Of a stretch of 41,948 bases of DNA, positions 16,681-25,100 are shown piece after piece; within the stretch, counting starts at the first letter, position 1, and each line of letters starts with the position of its first letter. A program made the translations under genes and the position numbers. The stretch is from Bacilli bacterium. GTDB lineage: Bacteria > Bacillota_I > Bacilli_A > RF39 > UBA660. The stretch spans positions 1 through 41,948 of the forward strand of contig JAEDGC010000010.1 of assembly GCA_016297695.1 (NCBI GenBank), in the 5' to 3' direction. The notes beneath the pieces are model-generated. The model was not told the origin of the DNA. It ran no database searches and saw only the letters and a list, made by a program, of their open reading frames with translations.

Positions 16681-17401
16681 TTTTTTCATCTTCCTTTTTA
16701 AAATTTATATTTGCAAGCTTAGCTTGTTTTATTAAATCTTTTGTTTGTATTTTATATTTCTTTTTATCTTTTATTGTGTAAGTCCCACATTGTCTAAATT
16801 CAAAATTAACATTTTTTCTTATACATTGTTTTCTAATATCTAGTACCCAATCATAATCAAGTACTCTTGCATTAATATCTGATTCTCCACCTACTACTAC
16901 TAATTCTATACTATCAAGATATTTTTCTATGTCTATTTTTTCAAGCAAAGGTTGGGCTGTTATACACTTATGTTTAATTGGTAAATCTTTAAATATCGAT
17001 AATTTATAGTCAGCATTCTTTTGATTTTCAATCGTGCAACATACAACTACATTATCATAACCATCATTCCAATCATCAGGAATACAATTAATAAATCTAT
17101 CTATTCTTTTGGTTAAAAACAAAAATGTACAATCTTGTCTTTCTTTTATCATTTTCCAAATTTCATTTCGCCACTCATCAGCTTCTTGAATTAAAAAATC
17201 AGTAGAAAAACACATATATACTAAACCAGATTTCATTTTATAATTACCATTTTTTAATTTTTCAATTGGTTTATAAAAATCTTTTGTTTTTACAATTTCA
17301 TTAGTATTAACATTTCTTTTTGAATCACCTTTATGAATATAGCAATGTAAACAGCCATCACTACATTTTTTACATCCTCGCCAGGGATTATACATTGCCA
17401 T
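16667..17401 (-). CDS. DUF5131 (phage Gp37/Gp68-like) radical-SAM-type protein
   Basis: A 244-aa protein starting MAMYNPWRGCKKCSDGCLHC. Cys10, Cys17 and Cys20 give the CX6CX2C pattern of DUF5131, and Cys13-Cys17-Cys20 also make the canonical radical SAM CX3CX2C. Other family marks are VYMCFSTDFL, CTFLFLTKRIDRF, VVVCCTIENQ, ITAQPLLEKI and LVVVGGESDINARVL. Members occur in phages and bacteria and are predicted to bind an iron-sulfur cluster; the reaction is not known. An AGGAG ribosome site precedes the ATG. It lies between a GNAT/YoaP gene and an ABC ATPase gene, with small gaps or overlap, so it is co-transcribed. Confidence 0.85.
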   Translation of the reverse strand: MAMYNPWRGCKKCSDGCLHCYIHKGDSKRNVNTNEIVKTKDFYKPIEKLKNGNYKMKSGLVYMCFSTDFLIQEADEWRNEIWKMIKERQDCTFLFLTKRIDRFINCIPDDWNDGYDNVVVCCTIENQKNADYKLSIFKDLPIKHKCITAQPLLEKIDIEKYLDSIELVVVGGESDINARVLDYDWVLDIRKQCIRKNVNFEFRQCGTYTIKDKKKYKIQTKDLIKQAKLANINFKKEDEKNDRN

Positions 17402-17415
17402 AAAATCAACTCCTT

Positions 17416-18171
17416 TTATTTTTCAATACTGTCTACTAGTTTTTTAAAAGAATTAGCATTTAATATTGTATTAGAAATAAACTTTCCTTTATAAAAATTA
17501 GCCCAATTATTAAATACACATGGTGCATTTTTAGCTTTTTCTAATGAATCAATTTTAATAAAATTTATTTTTATGTTATTTTGTTTGGCATATTCAGTTA
17601 ATTCTTTTACTTCATATTCTACATATGGACATTCATTACTATAATAAATTGTAAAATCCTCATTATCTATTTTCATTTTTCTTGCATTATCATTGAATTT
17701 AGGAGTTTCTTTATTATCAAATTGTAATGCTAATAATTCATAGTCATCAATTTCATCCACCACTTTAAATCCATAATGTTCAAAAAAACTTTTTTCGCCA
17801 ATAAAAGGTTTTTTCTTTTTAGAAGTAAGAGTACATATTCCACTCCTACCTTTTTGTTTTGCATCATTTATTGAATATTCTAATAATTCTTTGCCAATAC
17901 CTTTTTCTTTAAAACTACCAGCTACCCATAAACAATAGATATATTCATAATTATTCCCTGTAATAGGAACCCAAGCAGTTTCTATTGGTTCATATTCAAT
18001 AAATATTTTTCCTCTAGCGTTTAGTTTTCTAAAAACATGACCATCTTTTAATTTATTTTTTATCCATTCTTTTTTACTATCAACACCTTTTTGATGTTTA
18101 GAGTCTCCAATGGCACAACAAATATGTTCATTATCAATATTATCTAAAGTTAAATTAATATATTCATTCAT
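17416..18171 (-). CDS. GNAT N-acetyltransferase with C-terminal YoaP-like domain
   Basis: A 251-aa two-domain protein. Residues about 40-145 are a GNAT fold, with the acetyl-CoA loop in YCLWVAGSFKEKGIGKELLE (the RxxGxG region) and the following helix. Residues about 165-251 form a thioredoxin-like part: YYSNECPYVEYEVKELTEYAK..., with a single Cys where YoaP-family proteins have a CP motif. The YoaP group is known in Bacillus and its substrate is not established. It is transcribed between a zinc-ribbon gene and the DUF5131 gene. Acetylation of a small molecule, perhaps coupled to stress resistance, is a guess. Confidence 0.8.
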   Translation of the reverse strand: MNEYINLTLDNIDNEHICCAIGDSKHQKGVDSKKEWIKNKLKDGHVFRKLNARGKIFIEYEPIETAWVPITGNNYEYIYCLWVAGSFKEKGIGKELLEYSINDAKQKGRSGICTLTSKKKKPFIGEKSFFEHYGFKVVDEIDDYELLALQFDNKETPKFNDNARKMKIDNEDFTIYYSNECPYVEYEVKELTEYAKQNNIKINFIKIDSLEKAKNAPCVFNNWANFYKGKFISNTILNANSFKKLVDSIEK

Positions 18172-18192
18172 TTAATTTTACTCCTTAATAGA

Positions 18193-18411
18193 TTATCTTT
18201 CTTTTTTATCTGATGTAATTTTTTTTATTTTTGAAGTATCTTGAATATACATTTCAGTATACCCACAATCTTTACAAACAGCACATTTGATTTTACCTAA
18301 ATTATCTTTAAAAATTCCTTGCTTTGTAACTTTAATTCCATAAGCTCCGCCTTCAATTTTAACATCTAAATCTTCAACCATTATTTCATTACATCTTATA
18401 CATTTTCTCAT
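18193..18411 (-). CDS. Small zinc-ribbon protein
   Basis: A 72-aa protein with two CxxC knuckles (CIRCNEIM at residues 4-7 and CAVCKDCGYTEMY near 43-50) around a conserved core VKIEGGAYGIKVTKQGIFKDNLGKIK. Proteins of this shape are widespread in Bacillota as nucleic-acid-binding or zinc-ribbon proteins without a known role. It lies 11 bases after the next zinc-ribbon gene and 21 bases before the GNAT gene, and so belongs to the same transcript. Confidence 0.75.
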   Translation of the reverse strand: MRKCIRCNEIMVEDLDVKIEGGAYGIKVTKQGIFKDNLGKIKCAVCKDCGYTEMYIQDTSKIKKITSDKKER

Positions 18412-18422
18412 AATATCCCACT

Positions 18423-18680
18423 CTAATCATTTTTCCATCTTTTTAAAGTTGGAAATAAATTTTTACAATATTCTTTCATTTCTTCATTAGTCATTCCTGC
18501 TTGACTACCGTATTTAGAACACATTTCTATATATTCTTCCATTGATACTTTATCAATGAATTCTCCATCTTGATAGCAGTATTTACAATAATCATTATTG
18601 ATACTTCCATCTTTATTATTTCCTAATTGAACACTAGAAGTTATAGGCATTCCACAACTTTGACATATCTTATTTTCCAT
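18423..18680 (-). CDS. Putative zinc-ribbon protein (Zn_ribbon_2 type)
   Basis: An 85-aa protein: KICQSCGMPITSSVQLGNNK, then DYCKYCYQDGEF, so four cysteines in two CxxC pairs, followed by a helical tail with MEEYIEMCSKYG. This matches the small family that begins with CQSCGMPL and has YCxYCF in the middle. Function unknown; a metal-binding or regulatory role is likely. It starts 14 bases after the permease gene and is followed by the other zinc-ribbon gene 11 bases later. Confidence 0.85.
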   Translation of the reverse strand: MENKICQSCGMPITSSVQLGNNKDGSINNDYCKYCYQDGEFIDKVSMEEYIEMCSKYGSQAGMTNEEMKEYCKNLFPTLKRWKND

Positions 18681-18694
18681 ATTTTTTCTCCAAT

Positions 18695-19843
18695 CTAATC
18701 TATTTTTCTTTTTTTATTTGAAACTATATTTGTAATTAATATAAATATAAAGGCAAATACAAGAATAATTATCATATTAATAATTATAGGTTTTAACGTA
18801 TTAAAATTTATTACTTCTATTGTTTTTGATAATTCATTGGTTTTAATATACCAATATGACGGTAAAACATGGGCAATTGTTAAGACTGATTTTGGTAACC
18901 ACTCCATTGGAACAAAAGATCCACACAAGAAACTTGATCCAAGAGCAACAACATTAATAATTCCATTAATTGCTGTTTTACTATTTACAATATTTCCGAT
19001 TAAGAAAGAAATTGTTAAAGCACAAATCATAAAGATTAAAGAATTTATAATATAAATAATTCCATGTTCGGATATTACTACTTTACCTAATAAAATATAA
19101 GCTAAAACAATATATAAAATCCACAAAACAAATGCTATACTTCCCATTGATAATAATAAATTATTATTTAATTTTTTATAATTTGTACTACTAATTATCA
19201 TTCTTTTATGAATATTCTTTTCTTTAAAACTAGATAGTATTAAACAAATAACATAAACACATCCAGCAAGAATACTATAGTTTAAAAAATTGAAATAAAA
19301 AGCAACTTGTGAAAGCGTATTTGTATCAAGTTTAGAAGTAACTTCTACTTTAGTTGAGATATTAATGCTTTCATTAACTTTTTTTATTAAATCTTCTTCA
19401 TTTAGTATATTATTTCTATAAATAGTTGCCGTTTTAAGATAATTATCAAGTAAATTTTCTGCTAAAACAGAATTATAATCTTTAGTTGTTTTTATATTAA
19501 TTTTAGGATTTTTCCCATTTATGAAATCATTTCTAAAATTCTTAGGAATATAAATAATATAATTAACATCTCGATAAAATAAAGCATCATTAATACTTTC
19601 TTCATCTGTATCTAAATCTTTGATATTAGTATTTTTATCAAAATAATTTATTAAATCTTTTGTAATTCCAATTTCTTCATCTTCATTAATAATAAATACA
19701 TCTGGTTTAGTAGCTACATAACTAACCGAATTATTACTAGTTTTGAAATTAAGCCCACCAAAGATTATTAACATTACTGTATAAAGAATAATAGTAAATT
19801 TATATTTATTTACAATTTTTAATACGGTATTAAATACTGTCAT
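18695..19843 (-). CDS. ABC-2 type transporter permease (second of a pair)
   Basis: A 382-aa protein with one N-terminal membrane helix (about residues 14-32), a large extracytoplasmic domain up to about 180 (NNSVSYVATKPDVFIINEDEEIG and so on) and five or six C-terminal helices, the architecture of ABC-2 permeases of the YhgE/YbhR type. The motif GSFVPMEWLPKSV near the end is a hallmark of the family. The start overlaps the preceding permease gene by 14 bases. With 19830-21002 it should form a heterodimeric membrane channel driven by the ATPase at 21002-21940. Confidence 0.88.
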   Translation of the reverse strand: MTVFNTVLKIVNKYKFTIILYTVMLIIFGGLNFKTSNNSVSYVATKPDVFIINEDEEIGITKDLINYFDKNTNIKDLDTDEESINDALFYRDVNYIIYIPKNFRNDFINGKNPKINIKTTKDYNSVLAENLLDNYLKTATIYRNNILNEEDLIKKVNESINISTKVEVTSKLDTNTLSQVAFYFNFLNYSILAGCVYVICLILSSFKEKNIHKRMIISSTNYKKLNNNLLLSMGSIAFVLWILYIVLAYILLGKVVISEHGIIYIINSLIFMICALTISFLIGNIVNSKTAINGIINVVALGSSFLCGSFVPMEWLPKSVLTIAHVLPSYWYIKTNELSKTIEVINFNTLKPIIINMIIILVFAFIFILITNIVSNKKRKID

Positions 19844-21002
19844 ATTTCTGCCTCCTTAAAATGATACCAGATATTACAAGTAAAATTATCGAAAAAATAA
19901 GTAAACTAATAATATCAAAAGTATAACGATTTAAAGTATCATAATAATATAAAGAATAAAAGCCATCTGTAATCATATTTCCTGGATTTATTTTATTTAA
20001 TAAAGGCAGATTTTTATCAACAATATATTTCATTGTAATTCCCATCATTCCTGATAAGAAACTACAAACCATTGAAATAGCAATAATAATACCAACTTTG
20101 GCATTTTCATTTGTTTTAAGAGTAGCACTTACTACAAGACCAATAGATAGACCTGCAAGCGATGCAACTACACTTAATAAAATACATAGGAATAAGTGAT
20201 TACCAAAATCAATATTTAAAACAAATAGTAGAAATGCAAATAATAAAAATATTCCTAGTAATTGAATAACATAACTAGCTAATAATCCACTTAAAATAAT
20301 AATTCCTTTACGTGTTGAACTTACGGAAATTCTTTTTCCTTTGCTATCCATATTTGGTAGTGCTTGATTCATTGCTTCCATACTAATAACTCCACCATAT
20401 AAACATGTCATAGCAATTAATGTATAAAATTCAATCATTACATAACTTAAATTGCTACTAGAAATATCTTCAATATTACTTTTAGATTCTTGGATAATTT
20501 TTTCTACTTTCTGATAAATGACTTGATAGTCGATAGTATTTCCAAGTTTATTTTCTTTTATTATTTCATCTTGTATCATGTTGTTATTAATTAGTATCGT
20601 TTGGCTTATTTCATCAATAACATTTTTAAATATTGTTTCATAACTTCCACTTGAATTTATCACTATTTTTGGCTTATCTTTTTCAAAAACTAAATATCCT
20701 ACTATTTTATCTTTCTTTAATAAATTTTTAGCTTCTTTTAAATTAACATATTTTGTGTTAAAAATTTTATTTTTTTCATTACTTAATTCTTCTAAAACCA
20801 TTTTAAAAGTTGTATTATTTTGAAAGTTATCATCATTTACTACTGCAATATCAAGTGCTGAAAAAGTTTCACTTTCTTCAATACCAGAAAATGCCATATT
20901 AAAGAATAATCCTAGTATTATTGGGAAAGCAAAAGTCCAAAATATTAACATTTTATTTTTAAATAATGTTTTTAATGTATACTTAAAATTATGCCAAAAC
21001 AT
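19830..21002 (-). CDS. ABC-2 type transporter permease (first of a pair)
   Basis: A 390-aa protein built like its neighbour: an N-terminal helix (FWTFAFPIILGLFFNMAF), an extracytoplasmic domain to about residue 185 and six C-terminal helices, with FLSGMMGITM in the place of the family's conserved extracellular loop. It shares low but visible similarity with the 18695-19843 protein, suggesting an old duplication. Its ATG overlaps the stop of the ATPase gene by one base (TAATG). Likely exports a peptide, lipid or drug in response to the TetR-controlled signal. Confidence 0.88.
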   Translation of the reverse strand: MFWHNFKYTLKTLFKNKMLIFWTFAFPIILGLFFNMAFSGIEESETFSALDIAVVNDDNFQNNTTFKMVLEELSNEKNKIFNTKYVNLKEAKNLLKKDKIVGYLVFEKDKPKIVINSSGSYETIFKNVIDEISQTILINNNMIQDEIIKENKLGNTIDYQVIYQKVEKIIQESKSNIEDISSSNLSYVMIEFYTLIAMTCLYGGVISMEAMNQALPNMDSKGKRISVSSTRKGIIILSGLLASYVIQLLGIFLLFAFLLFVLNIDFGNHLFLCILLSVVASLAGLSIGLVVSATLKTNENAKVGIIIAISMVCSFLSGMMGITMKYIVDKNLPLLNKINPGNMITDGFYSLYYYDTLNRYTFDIISLLIFSIILLVISGIILRRQKYDSI

Positions 21003-21940
21003 TAGTCTCTTAATTCCTTTCCTGTAAGCTCTAAAAATACATCATTTAAAGTAGGTCTTTCAGAAAATATTTTTGTATAACTAATTTTTTTACTATTTAA
21101 ATAATCTATTAATTCTAAAAGATTATTTTTACCTTTTTTATAAACAACTACTAATACTTGATTATTATAAATTATTTCTTCAACATTTTTAAAACTAGCT
21201 ATTTCGTCTACATATTTTTGTTTTAAATCCATTACTTCAACAGTAATTTTTTCTTCAATGTTAGCAAGTTCTTTTAATTCATCTGTTGTACCACTAGCTA
21301 TTAATGAACCCTTATCTAATATGATAACTCTATCGCAAATAAGTTCTACTTCCTCCATATAATGAGTAGTATAAACAATAGTTGCCCCATCTTTTCTTAA
21401 AGTTTTAATTCCATCTAAAATATTATTTCTACTTTGAGGATCTACTGCTACTGTTGGTTCATCTAAGAAAATTATTTTAGGTTTATGAACGATTCCACAA
21501 GCTATATTTAATCTTCTTAAAAGTCCACCAGATAACTGTTTAGGATAAAATTTTTTAAATTTTTCTAACCCAACCAAAGTAATTGCATCTTCAATATATT
21601 TTTTTCTTATTTCTTTATCTTTAATATAAAGACCACAAAAATAATCAATATTATCATAAACAGTAAGTTCTTCAAACACTGCTACATCTTGAAAAACTAC
21701 ACCAATTTCTCTTTTAATATCATAAGCATCTGGTTTCATTTCTTTTCCCAATATTTTAATGCTTCCTTTTTGAAAATTTAAAAGAGATAAGATACAATTT
21801 ATTGTTGTAGATTTCCCACTCCCATTTGGACCTAAAAGTCCTAAAATTTCTCCTTCTTTAACTGTAAATGATAAATTGTCTACAGCTTTTAATTTTTTAT
21901 ATTCTTTTGTAAGTCCTTTTACTTCTATTATATTTTTCAT
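21002..21940 (-). CDS. ABC transporter ATP-binding protein (ABC-2 exporter class)
   Basis: About 312 aa. Walker A GPNGSGKST, Q-loop VVFQDVAVFEELTV, signature LSGGLLRRL, Walker B IIFLDEPTVAVDPQ and the His switch VYTTHYMEE are all present, followed by the C-terminal extension (NVEEIIYNNQ..., RPTLNDVFLELTGKELRD) typical of DrrA/CcmA-like export ATPases. I prefer ATG 21940 to the upstream ATG 21964, since AAGG lies at the right distance only for the former. It lies 20 bases after the DUF4097 gene and drives the two permeases encoded next. Confidence 0.93.
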   Translation of the reverse strand: MKNIIEVKGLTKEYKKLKAVDNLSFTVKEGEILGLLGPNGSGKSTTINCILSLLNFQKGSIKILGKEMKPDAYDIKREIGVVFQDVAVFEELTVYDNIDYFCGLYIKDKEIRKKYIEDAITLVGLEKFKKFYPKQLSGGLLRRLNIACGIVHKPKIIFLDEPTVAVDPQSRNNILDGIKTLRKDGATIVYTTHYMEEVELICDRVIILDKGSLIASGTTDELKELANIEEKITVEVMDLKQKYVDEIASFKNVEEIIYNNQVLVVVYKKGKNNLLELIDYLNSKKISYTKIFSERPTLNDVFLELTGKELRD

Positions 21941-21960
21941 TTTTCTACCTTCTTGTATTT

Positions 21961-22770
21961 TCATTTTTCAAATTTAATTTGGATACTTCCTATACCACCA
22001 TCTATATCTAATTTATTATTTCCTATACCATAAGTAGTATCATCATTTATATTTTTACCATCTATAGTTGATGATCCAATTCCTTTATCTAGTGTTATTT
22101 GATAATCATCTTTATTTTCTAAAAGTGTTAAATTTAATTTACCAATTCCTGAATCTATTTCATTTTTGCCAGTTAATTTAGAAGTTAATGAAAATTCTCC
22201 AACTCCCATATCTAAATCTAAATTATTAATAGCACTTGCATTAATGTCAATCTTTCCTGCTCCACCATCTATATCGGCATTTTCTAATACTTTTAGATTA
22301 TTTATATCTACTTTACCTGCTCCCAAGTTTAAATATAATTTTTTTGTAATCAATGTTTCTACATTTAGTTTACTAGCACCAGTTTCTATAGAAATACCAT
22401 CAAAAATAAATTCATCAGGAATATAAACAATTAATTCATAATTATTATTTTTAAACCAATTATTTTTTTCTTCAGTAATAAAAAGTTTATTATTAACTTG
22501 TTTAGTTTTTATATATTTATTGTTAGTTTCTGCTTTAAAAATTTCTCCACGTTTAATAGCGATGTTACTATTTATTACATCAATATCTAAAAGTAATGTA
22601 TTATCTTCAATCTTTAAATCAGTTAGTTTTTCATTAATACTCTTATTGTCATCATTAAATATATCACCTATAAAAGAAAATCCATACATAATTGTTGAAA
22701 TTATACTAACTGTTAAAAATAAGGCAAAAGCAATAGCTAAATATTTAATAATTTTTTGTATTTGGCTCAT
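21961..22770 (-). CDS. Membrane-anchored DUF4097 (beta-toast-rack) protein
   Basis: A 269-aa protein with one N-terminal transmembrane helix (about residues 10-35) and a repetitive beta-helix-like extracellular domain. Short repeats such as LNLGAGKVDIN, IDGGAGKIDIN, LDMGVGEFSL, IDSGIGKLNL and IDGGIGSIQI recur about every 18-20 residues, the pattern of DUF4097/putative adhesin proteins. In Bacillota these often accompany LiaF-, PspC- and ABC-2-type genes, as here. They are thought to help envelope-stress sensing. The start overlaps the LiaF-like stop by four bases (ATGA). Confidence 0.85.
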   Translation of the reverse strand: MSQIQKIIKYLAIAFALFLTVSIISTIMYGFSFIGDIFNDDNKSINEKLTDLKIEDNTLLLDIDVINSNIAIKRGEIFKAETNNKYIKTKQVNNKLFITEEKNNWFKNNNYELIVYIPDEFIFDGISIETGASKLNVETLITKKLYLNLGAGKVDINNLKVLENADIDGGAGKIDINASAINNLDLDMGVGEFSLTSKLTGKNEIDSGIGKLNLTLLENKDDYQITLDKGIGSSTIDGKNINDDTTYGIGNNKLDIDGGIGSIQIKFEK

Positions 22771-23444
22771 TTAATTTCTATTCCCCCAAACATTGAATTT
22801 GCTCTAATATAAATTGTATATTTAGCATCTTTTGTTTTTTCTTTTCTTTCGTCAGTTACTCCACCAAATATAGAAGTTGAATCTATTTTAACATTTACAT
22901 CTTTAGGTACATATATAGTAATTCCACCAAATATACTACTAGCACTAATTACTACATCTTCAGTAATAACAGATTCATTTAAATCACATTTTATTCCACC
23001 AAAAACTGCACTTAATGAGCAACCTTTAAAATCCTCATTACTAAAATCAATTGTTTGTCCTGAAAAACAAGAACAATATTCTTTAGCATCACTTTTATTT
23101 AATTTTTTGATTTCTTTTCTAACTTTATTATTTATAGTATCTTTAAAAATAAAAGATAACCCAATCAAAACCAAAATAGTAGGAACCATTAATTTCCAAA
23201 CTAAGGTAATTTCTATAAAATCAATACATCCAAGCAATAAACAAACACCAATAATAAGTCCGATTAAATTACCAGATTTATCTTCATCTTTAAATAATCC
23301 AATAAAACATGGAACAATAATAAATAAAGTCCACCAACCATCAAAGAAAATATTAATATCTGTTATATCTAAAATATTTAAACCAAAAATAACTCCTACT
23401 ACAATAAAAACCAATCCCCATAATAAATTACTAATTTTATTCAT
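22767..23444 (-). CDS. LiaF-like envelope-stress membrane protein
   Basis: A 225-aa protein with four membrane segments in the first 115 residues (LLWGLVFIVVGVIFGLNIL; WWTLFIIVPCFIGLF; LIGLIIGVCLLLGC; MVPTILVLIGLSFIF) followed by a C-terminal beta domain with repeated FGG motifs (AVFGGIKCDL, SIFGGITIYV, SIFGGVTDE, SMFGGIEIK). This is the LiaI-LiaF/DUF5668 architecture. LiaF in Bacillus holds back the LiaRS sensor system; here no histidine kinase is in the cluster and a TetR regulator takes that position. It starts 15 bases after the PspC gene. Confidence 0.85.
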   Translation of the reverse strand: MNKISNLLWGLVFIVVGVIFGLNILDITDINIFFDGWWTLFIIVPCFIGLFKDEDKSGNLIGLIIGVCLLLGCIDFIEITLVWKLMVPTILVLIGLSFIFKDTINNKVRKEIKKLNKSDAKEYCSCFSGQTIDFSNEDFKGCSLSAVFGGIKCDLNESVITEDVVISASSIFGGITIYVPKDVNVKIDSTSIFGGVTDERKEKTKDAKYTIYIRANSMFGGIEIK

Positions 23445-23459
23445 ATTTTTTTCTCTCCT

Positions 23460-23654
23460 TTACATAACTTCACTTTTTTTAGGCATAATAATCGCCGCTA
23501 TAATATAAGCTAAAACTCCTGTACCAACACAAAAGATTAAAATTAACCATATTAATCTAATTATTGTTGGATCAATATCAAAATATTCTGCTATTCCACC
23601 ACAAACACCCCATAATTTTTTTCCTTCTTCTATTTTATATAATCTCTTTTTCAT
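23460..23654 (-). CDS. PspC domain protein
   Basis: A 64-aa protein: KKRLYKIEEGKKLWGVCGGIAEYFDIDPTIIRLIW, then one hydrophobic helix and the end AAIIMPKK. This is a complete PspC domain, a membrane protein linked to phage-shock and envelope-stress responses. It lies four bases after the TetR gene stop and 15 bases before the LiaF-like gene, so it is clearly part of the same operon. Confidence 0.95.
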   Translation of the reverse strand: MKKRLYKIEEGKKLWGVCGGIAEYFDIDPTIIRLIWLILIFCVGTGVLAYIIAAIIMPKKSEVM

Positions 23655-23658
23655 ATAA

Positions 23659-24258
23659 TTAATTATCCCTTTCTTCTAATACCCATTTATTTTTAGGATT
23701 TTCTTCAAGCAACATTAATGCTTGAAACTCATAAGATAATAATTGTTTTATCTGTTCATCTGTTAAAATAATAGTATTATTAGCAACTAAAGAAGCTATT
23801 CCATGACAGAAAATCCACATTTTTGTATGAAAATCTTTTATATCACCATCATTTAAATTTGTACTTATTTTTACGAACTCTGCTATCTTTTTATAGTCAT
23901 CCCCAGCTTTTGAAACAAATGCATTTGGAGTTTGACCTGTTTCATTCATAAACAAGGTTTGAAATAATTTTTTTTCTTTTTTAGCAAATTTTATATAATT
24001 AATTCCTATTTGTTTATATTGAGGTATTCCATCAACCATATTATCTAGTAGAAATTTATAAAAATATTTTTCGATTTTTTTATATAATTCTTTTTGCAAA
24101 TCTTTGACATTTTCAAATTGATAATAAATTGGTCTAATAGAACACTTTAATTTATTTGCTAATTCTCTATTGCTTAACTTTTCCATTCCTTGTAATCTTA
24201 CAATATCAAATGCAGCATCTAAAATCATTTCTTTTGAAATTTTAATTTGTGTTGGCAT
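23659..24258 (-). CDS. TetR/AcrR family transcriptional regulator
   Basis: About 199 aa. The N-terminal helix-turn-helix is typical: ISKEMILDAAFDIVRLQGMEKLSNRELANKLKCSIRPIYYQFENVKDLQKELYKKIEKY. The C-terminal helices form the ligand domain; a Cys (CHGIASLVANN) and several aromatic residues line it. Start ATG 24258 (MPTQIK) has an AAGGATG-type ribosome site; the longer reading from 24297 would include the promoter and is unlikely. First gene of the PspC-LiaF-DUF4097-ABC operon and directly downstream of a 24-bp palindrome, so it is very probably an autoregulated repressor of the whole cluster. Confidence 0.92.
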   Translation of the reverse strand: MPTQIKISKEMILDAAFDIVRLQGMEKLSNRELANKLKCSIRPIYYQFENVKDLQKELYKKIEKYFYKFLLDNMVDGIPQYKQIGINYIKFAKKEKKLFQTLFMNETGQTPNAFVSKAGDDYKKIAEFVKISTNLNDGDIKDFHTKMWIFCHGIASLVANNTIILTDEQIKQLLSYEFQALMLLEENPKNKWVLEERDN

Positions 24259-24285
24259 TACATCATCCTTTCTTTGTACTTTATG

Positions 24286-24309
24286 ATATTGTATCACTTA
24301 ATACAATAT
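24286..24309. promoter_or_regulatory. TetR operator overlapping the operon promoter
   Basis: Perfect inverted repeat ATATTGTAT (24286-24294) / ATACAATAT (24301-24309) with a 6-base spacer, 28 bases upstream of the TetR start codon. On the minus strand TTGTAT within the right arm is followed 17 bases later by TAAAGT, a possible promoter, so a bound dimer would block polymerase. The size fits TetR-type sites. Confidence 0.65.
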
Positions 24310-24380
24310 ATGTATAGTTTTTTTTACTTATATAATTTTCTTCTTAATAACATCCCATTATCAAAAGCCAAGAAGTAATT

Positions 24381-24406
24381 AAAAAGACTATCATTAATTG
24401 ATAATC
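24381..24406 (-). terminator. Terminator of the superoxide reductase gene
   Basis: Stem GACTATCA (24386-24393) with TGATAATC (24399-24406), one G-T pair, loop of five, followed on the minus strand by five T. It lies about 40 bases past the stop codon of the gene. Confidence 0.6.
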
Positions 24407-24448
24407 TCCTTTTATTTAATCACTTTTATTCATTACCCTCTAAACTTA

Positions 24449-24826
24449 CTATTTATCTATTTTACTCATCCACAAACCATGTTTATTACAATATGAATAT
24501 AAAGTAGCACCTTTTATATATTTAAATCTTACTTGGGCATCCATTTCTGGATATAGTCTTTCTAAGTATATTTTTGTATCAGTTACTAAAGCTATAAATT
24601 CTATATAATGTTCTTTTTCCATTACATGATTAACCATAACTGATATTTCATCTTCTACTATTTCGTAAGTTGGAACATGTTTTTCGAATGCTGCATCTTC
24701 AGAATTTGCAATTAATTCTATCATTTCTTCTCCACAGCATTTTAGTCCACATTCTTCACATTGACAATCTTTATATGGTATAACTATTGCTCCACATTTC
24801 TTACATTTCTTTATTACCAATTCCAT
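24449..24826 (-). CDS. Desulfoferrodoxin-like superoxide reductase
   Basis: About 125 aa. The C-terminal two-thirds form the superoxide reductase centre: EKHVP, VNHVMEKEHYIEFI and YCNKHGLW supply the four histidines and one cysteine that hold the catalytic iron. The N-terminal part is a cysteine-rich knuckle (CKKCGAIV, CQCEECGLKCCGEEM), larger than the four-Cys desulforedoxin site. It reduces superoxide to hydrogen peroxide without making oxygen and so protects anaerobes. ATG 24826 is chosen because AGAGGAGA sits just before it; the upstream ATG at 24847 lacks a site. Monocistronic, with its own terminator. Confidence 0.88.
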   Translation of the reverse strand: MELVIKKCKKCGAIVIPYKDCQCEECGLKCCGEEMIELIANSEDAAFEKHVPTYEIVEDEISVMVNHVMEKEHYIEFIALVTDTKIYLERLYPEMDAQVRFKYIKGATLYSYCNKHGLWMSKIDK

Positions 24827-25100
24827 TATATCTCCTCTTTCTAACATAAATATTATTTATCTTTATTTTAGCACAAAAAAGTAGAAATTCATAAAAATTA
24901 CTTGTAAACTAGTAGTTTTAAATTCTTATTTCTATCTTCTTCAAATACTTTTAATAATTCTTGTAGATTAATTATATCTAGTAATAATCAATTTTTTTCC
25001 ATTTTGTTATTCTTATTTAGAAACATTCTCAATTTTAAAAATTTTTATTAAGACATTAGTTCTTAAATATTTAAATATGGATTTTGCTTAAATCATTTCA

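Noticed and set aside
22767..23654. Plus-strand frames (e.g. 23107-23508) across the LiaF/PspC genes
   Set aside because: Antisense shadows rich in Ile/Lys/Pro, without ribosome sites.
24848..25100. Possible gene fragment in the 253-base gap (minus-strand NLQELLKVFEEDRNKNLKLL)
   Set aside because: Only about 25 residues are open, with stops on both sides and no recognisable family.
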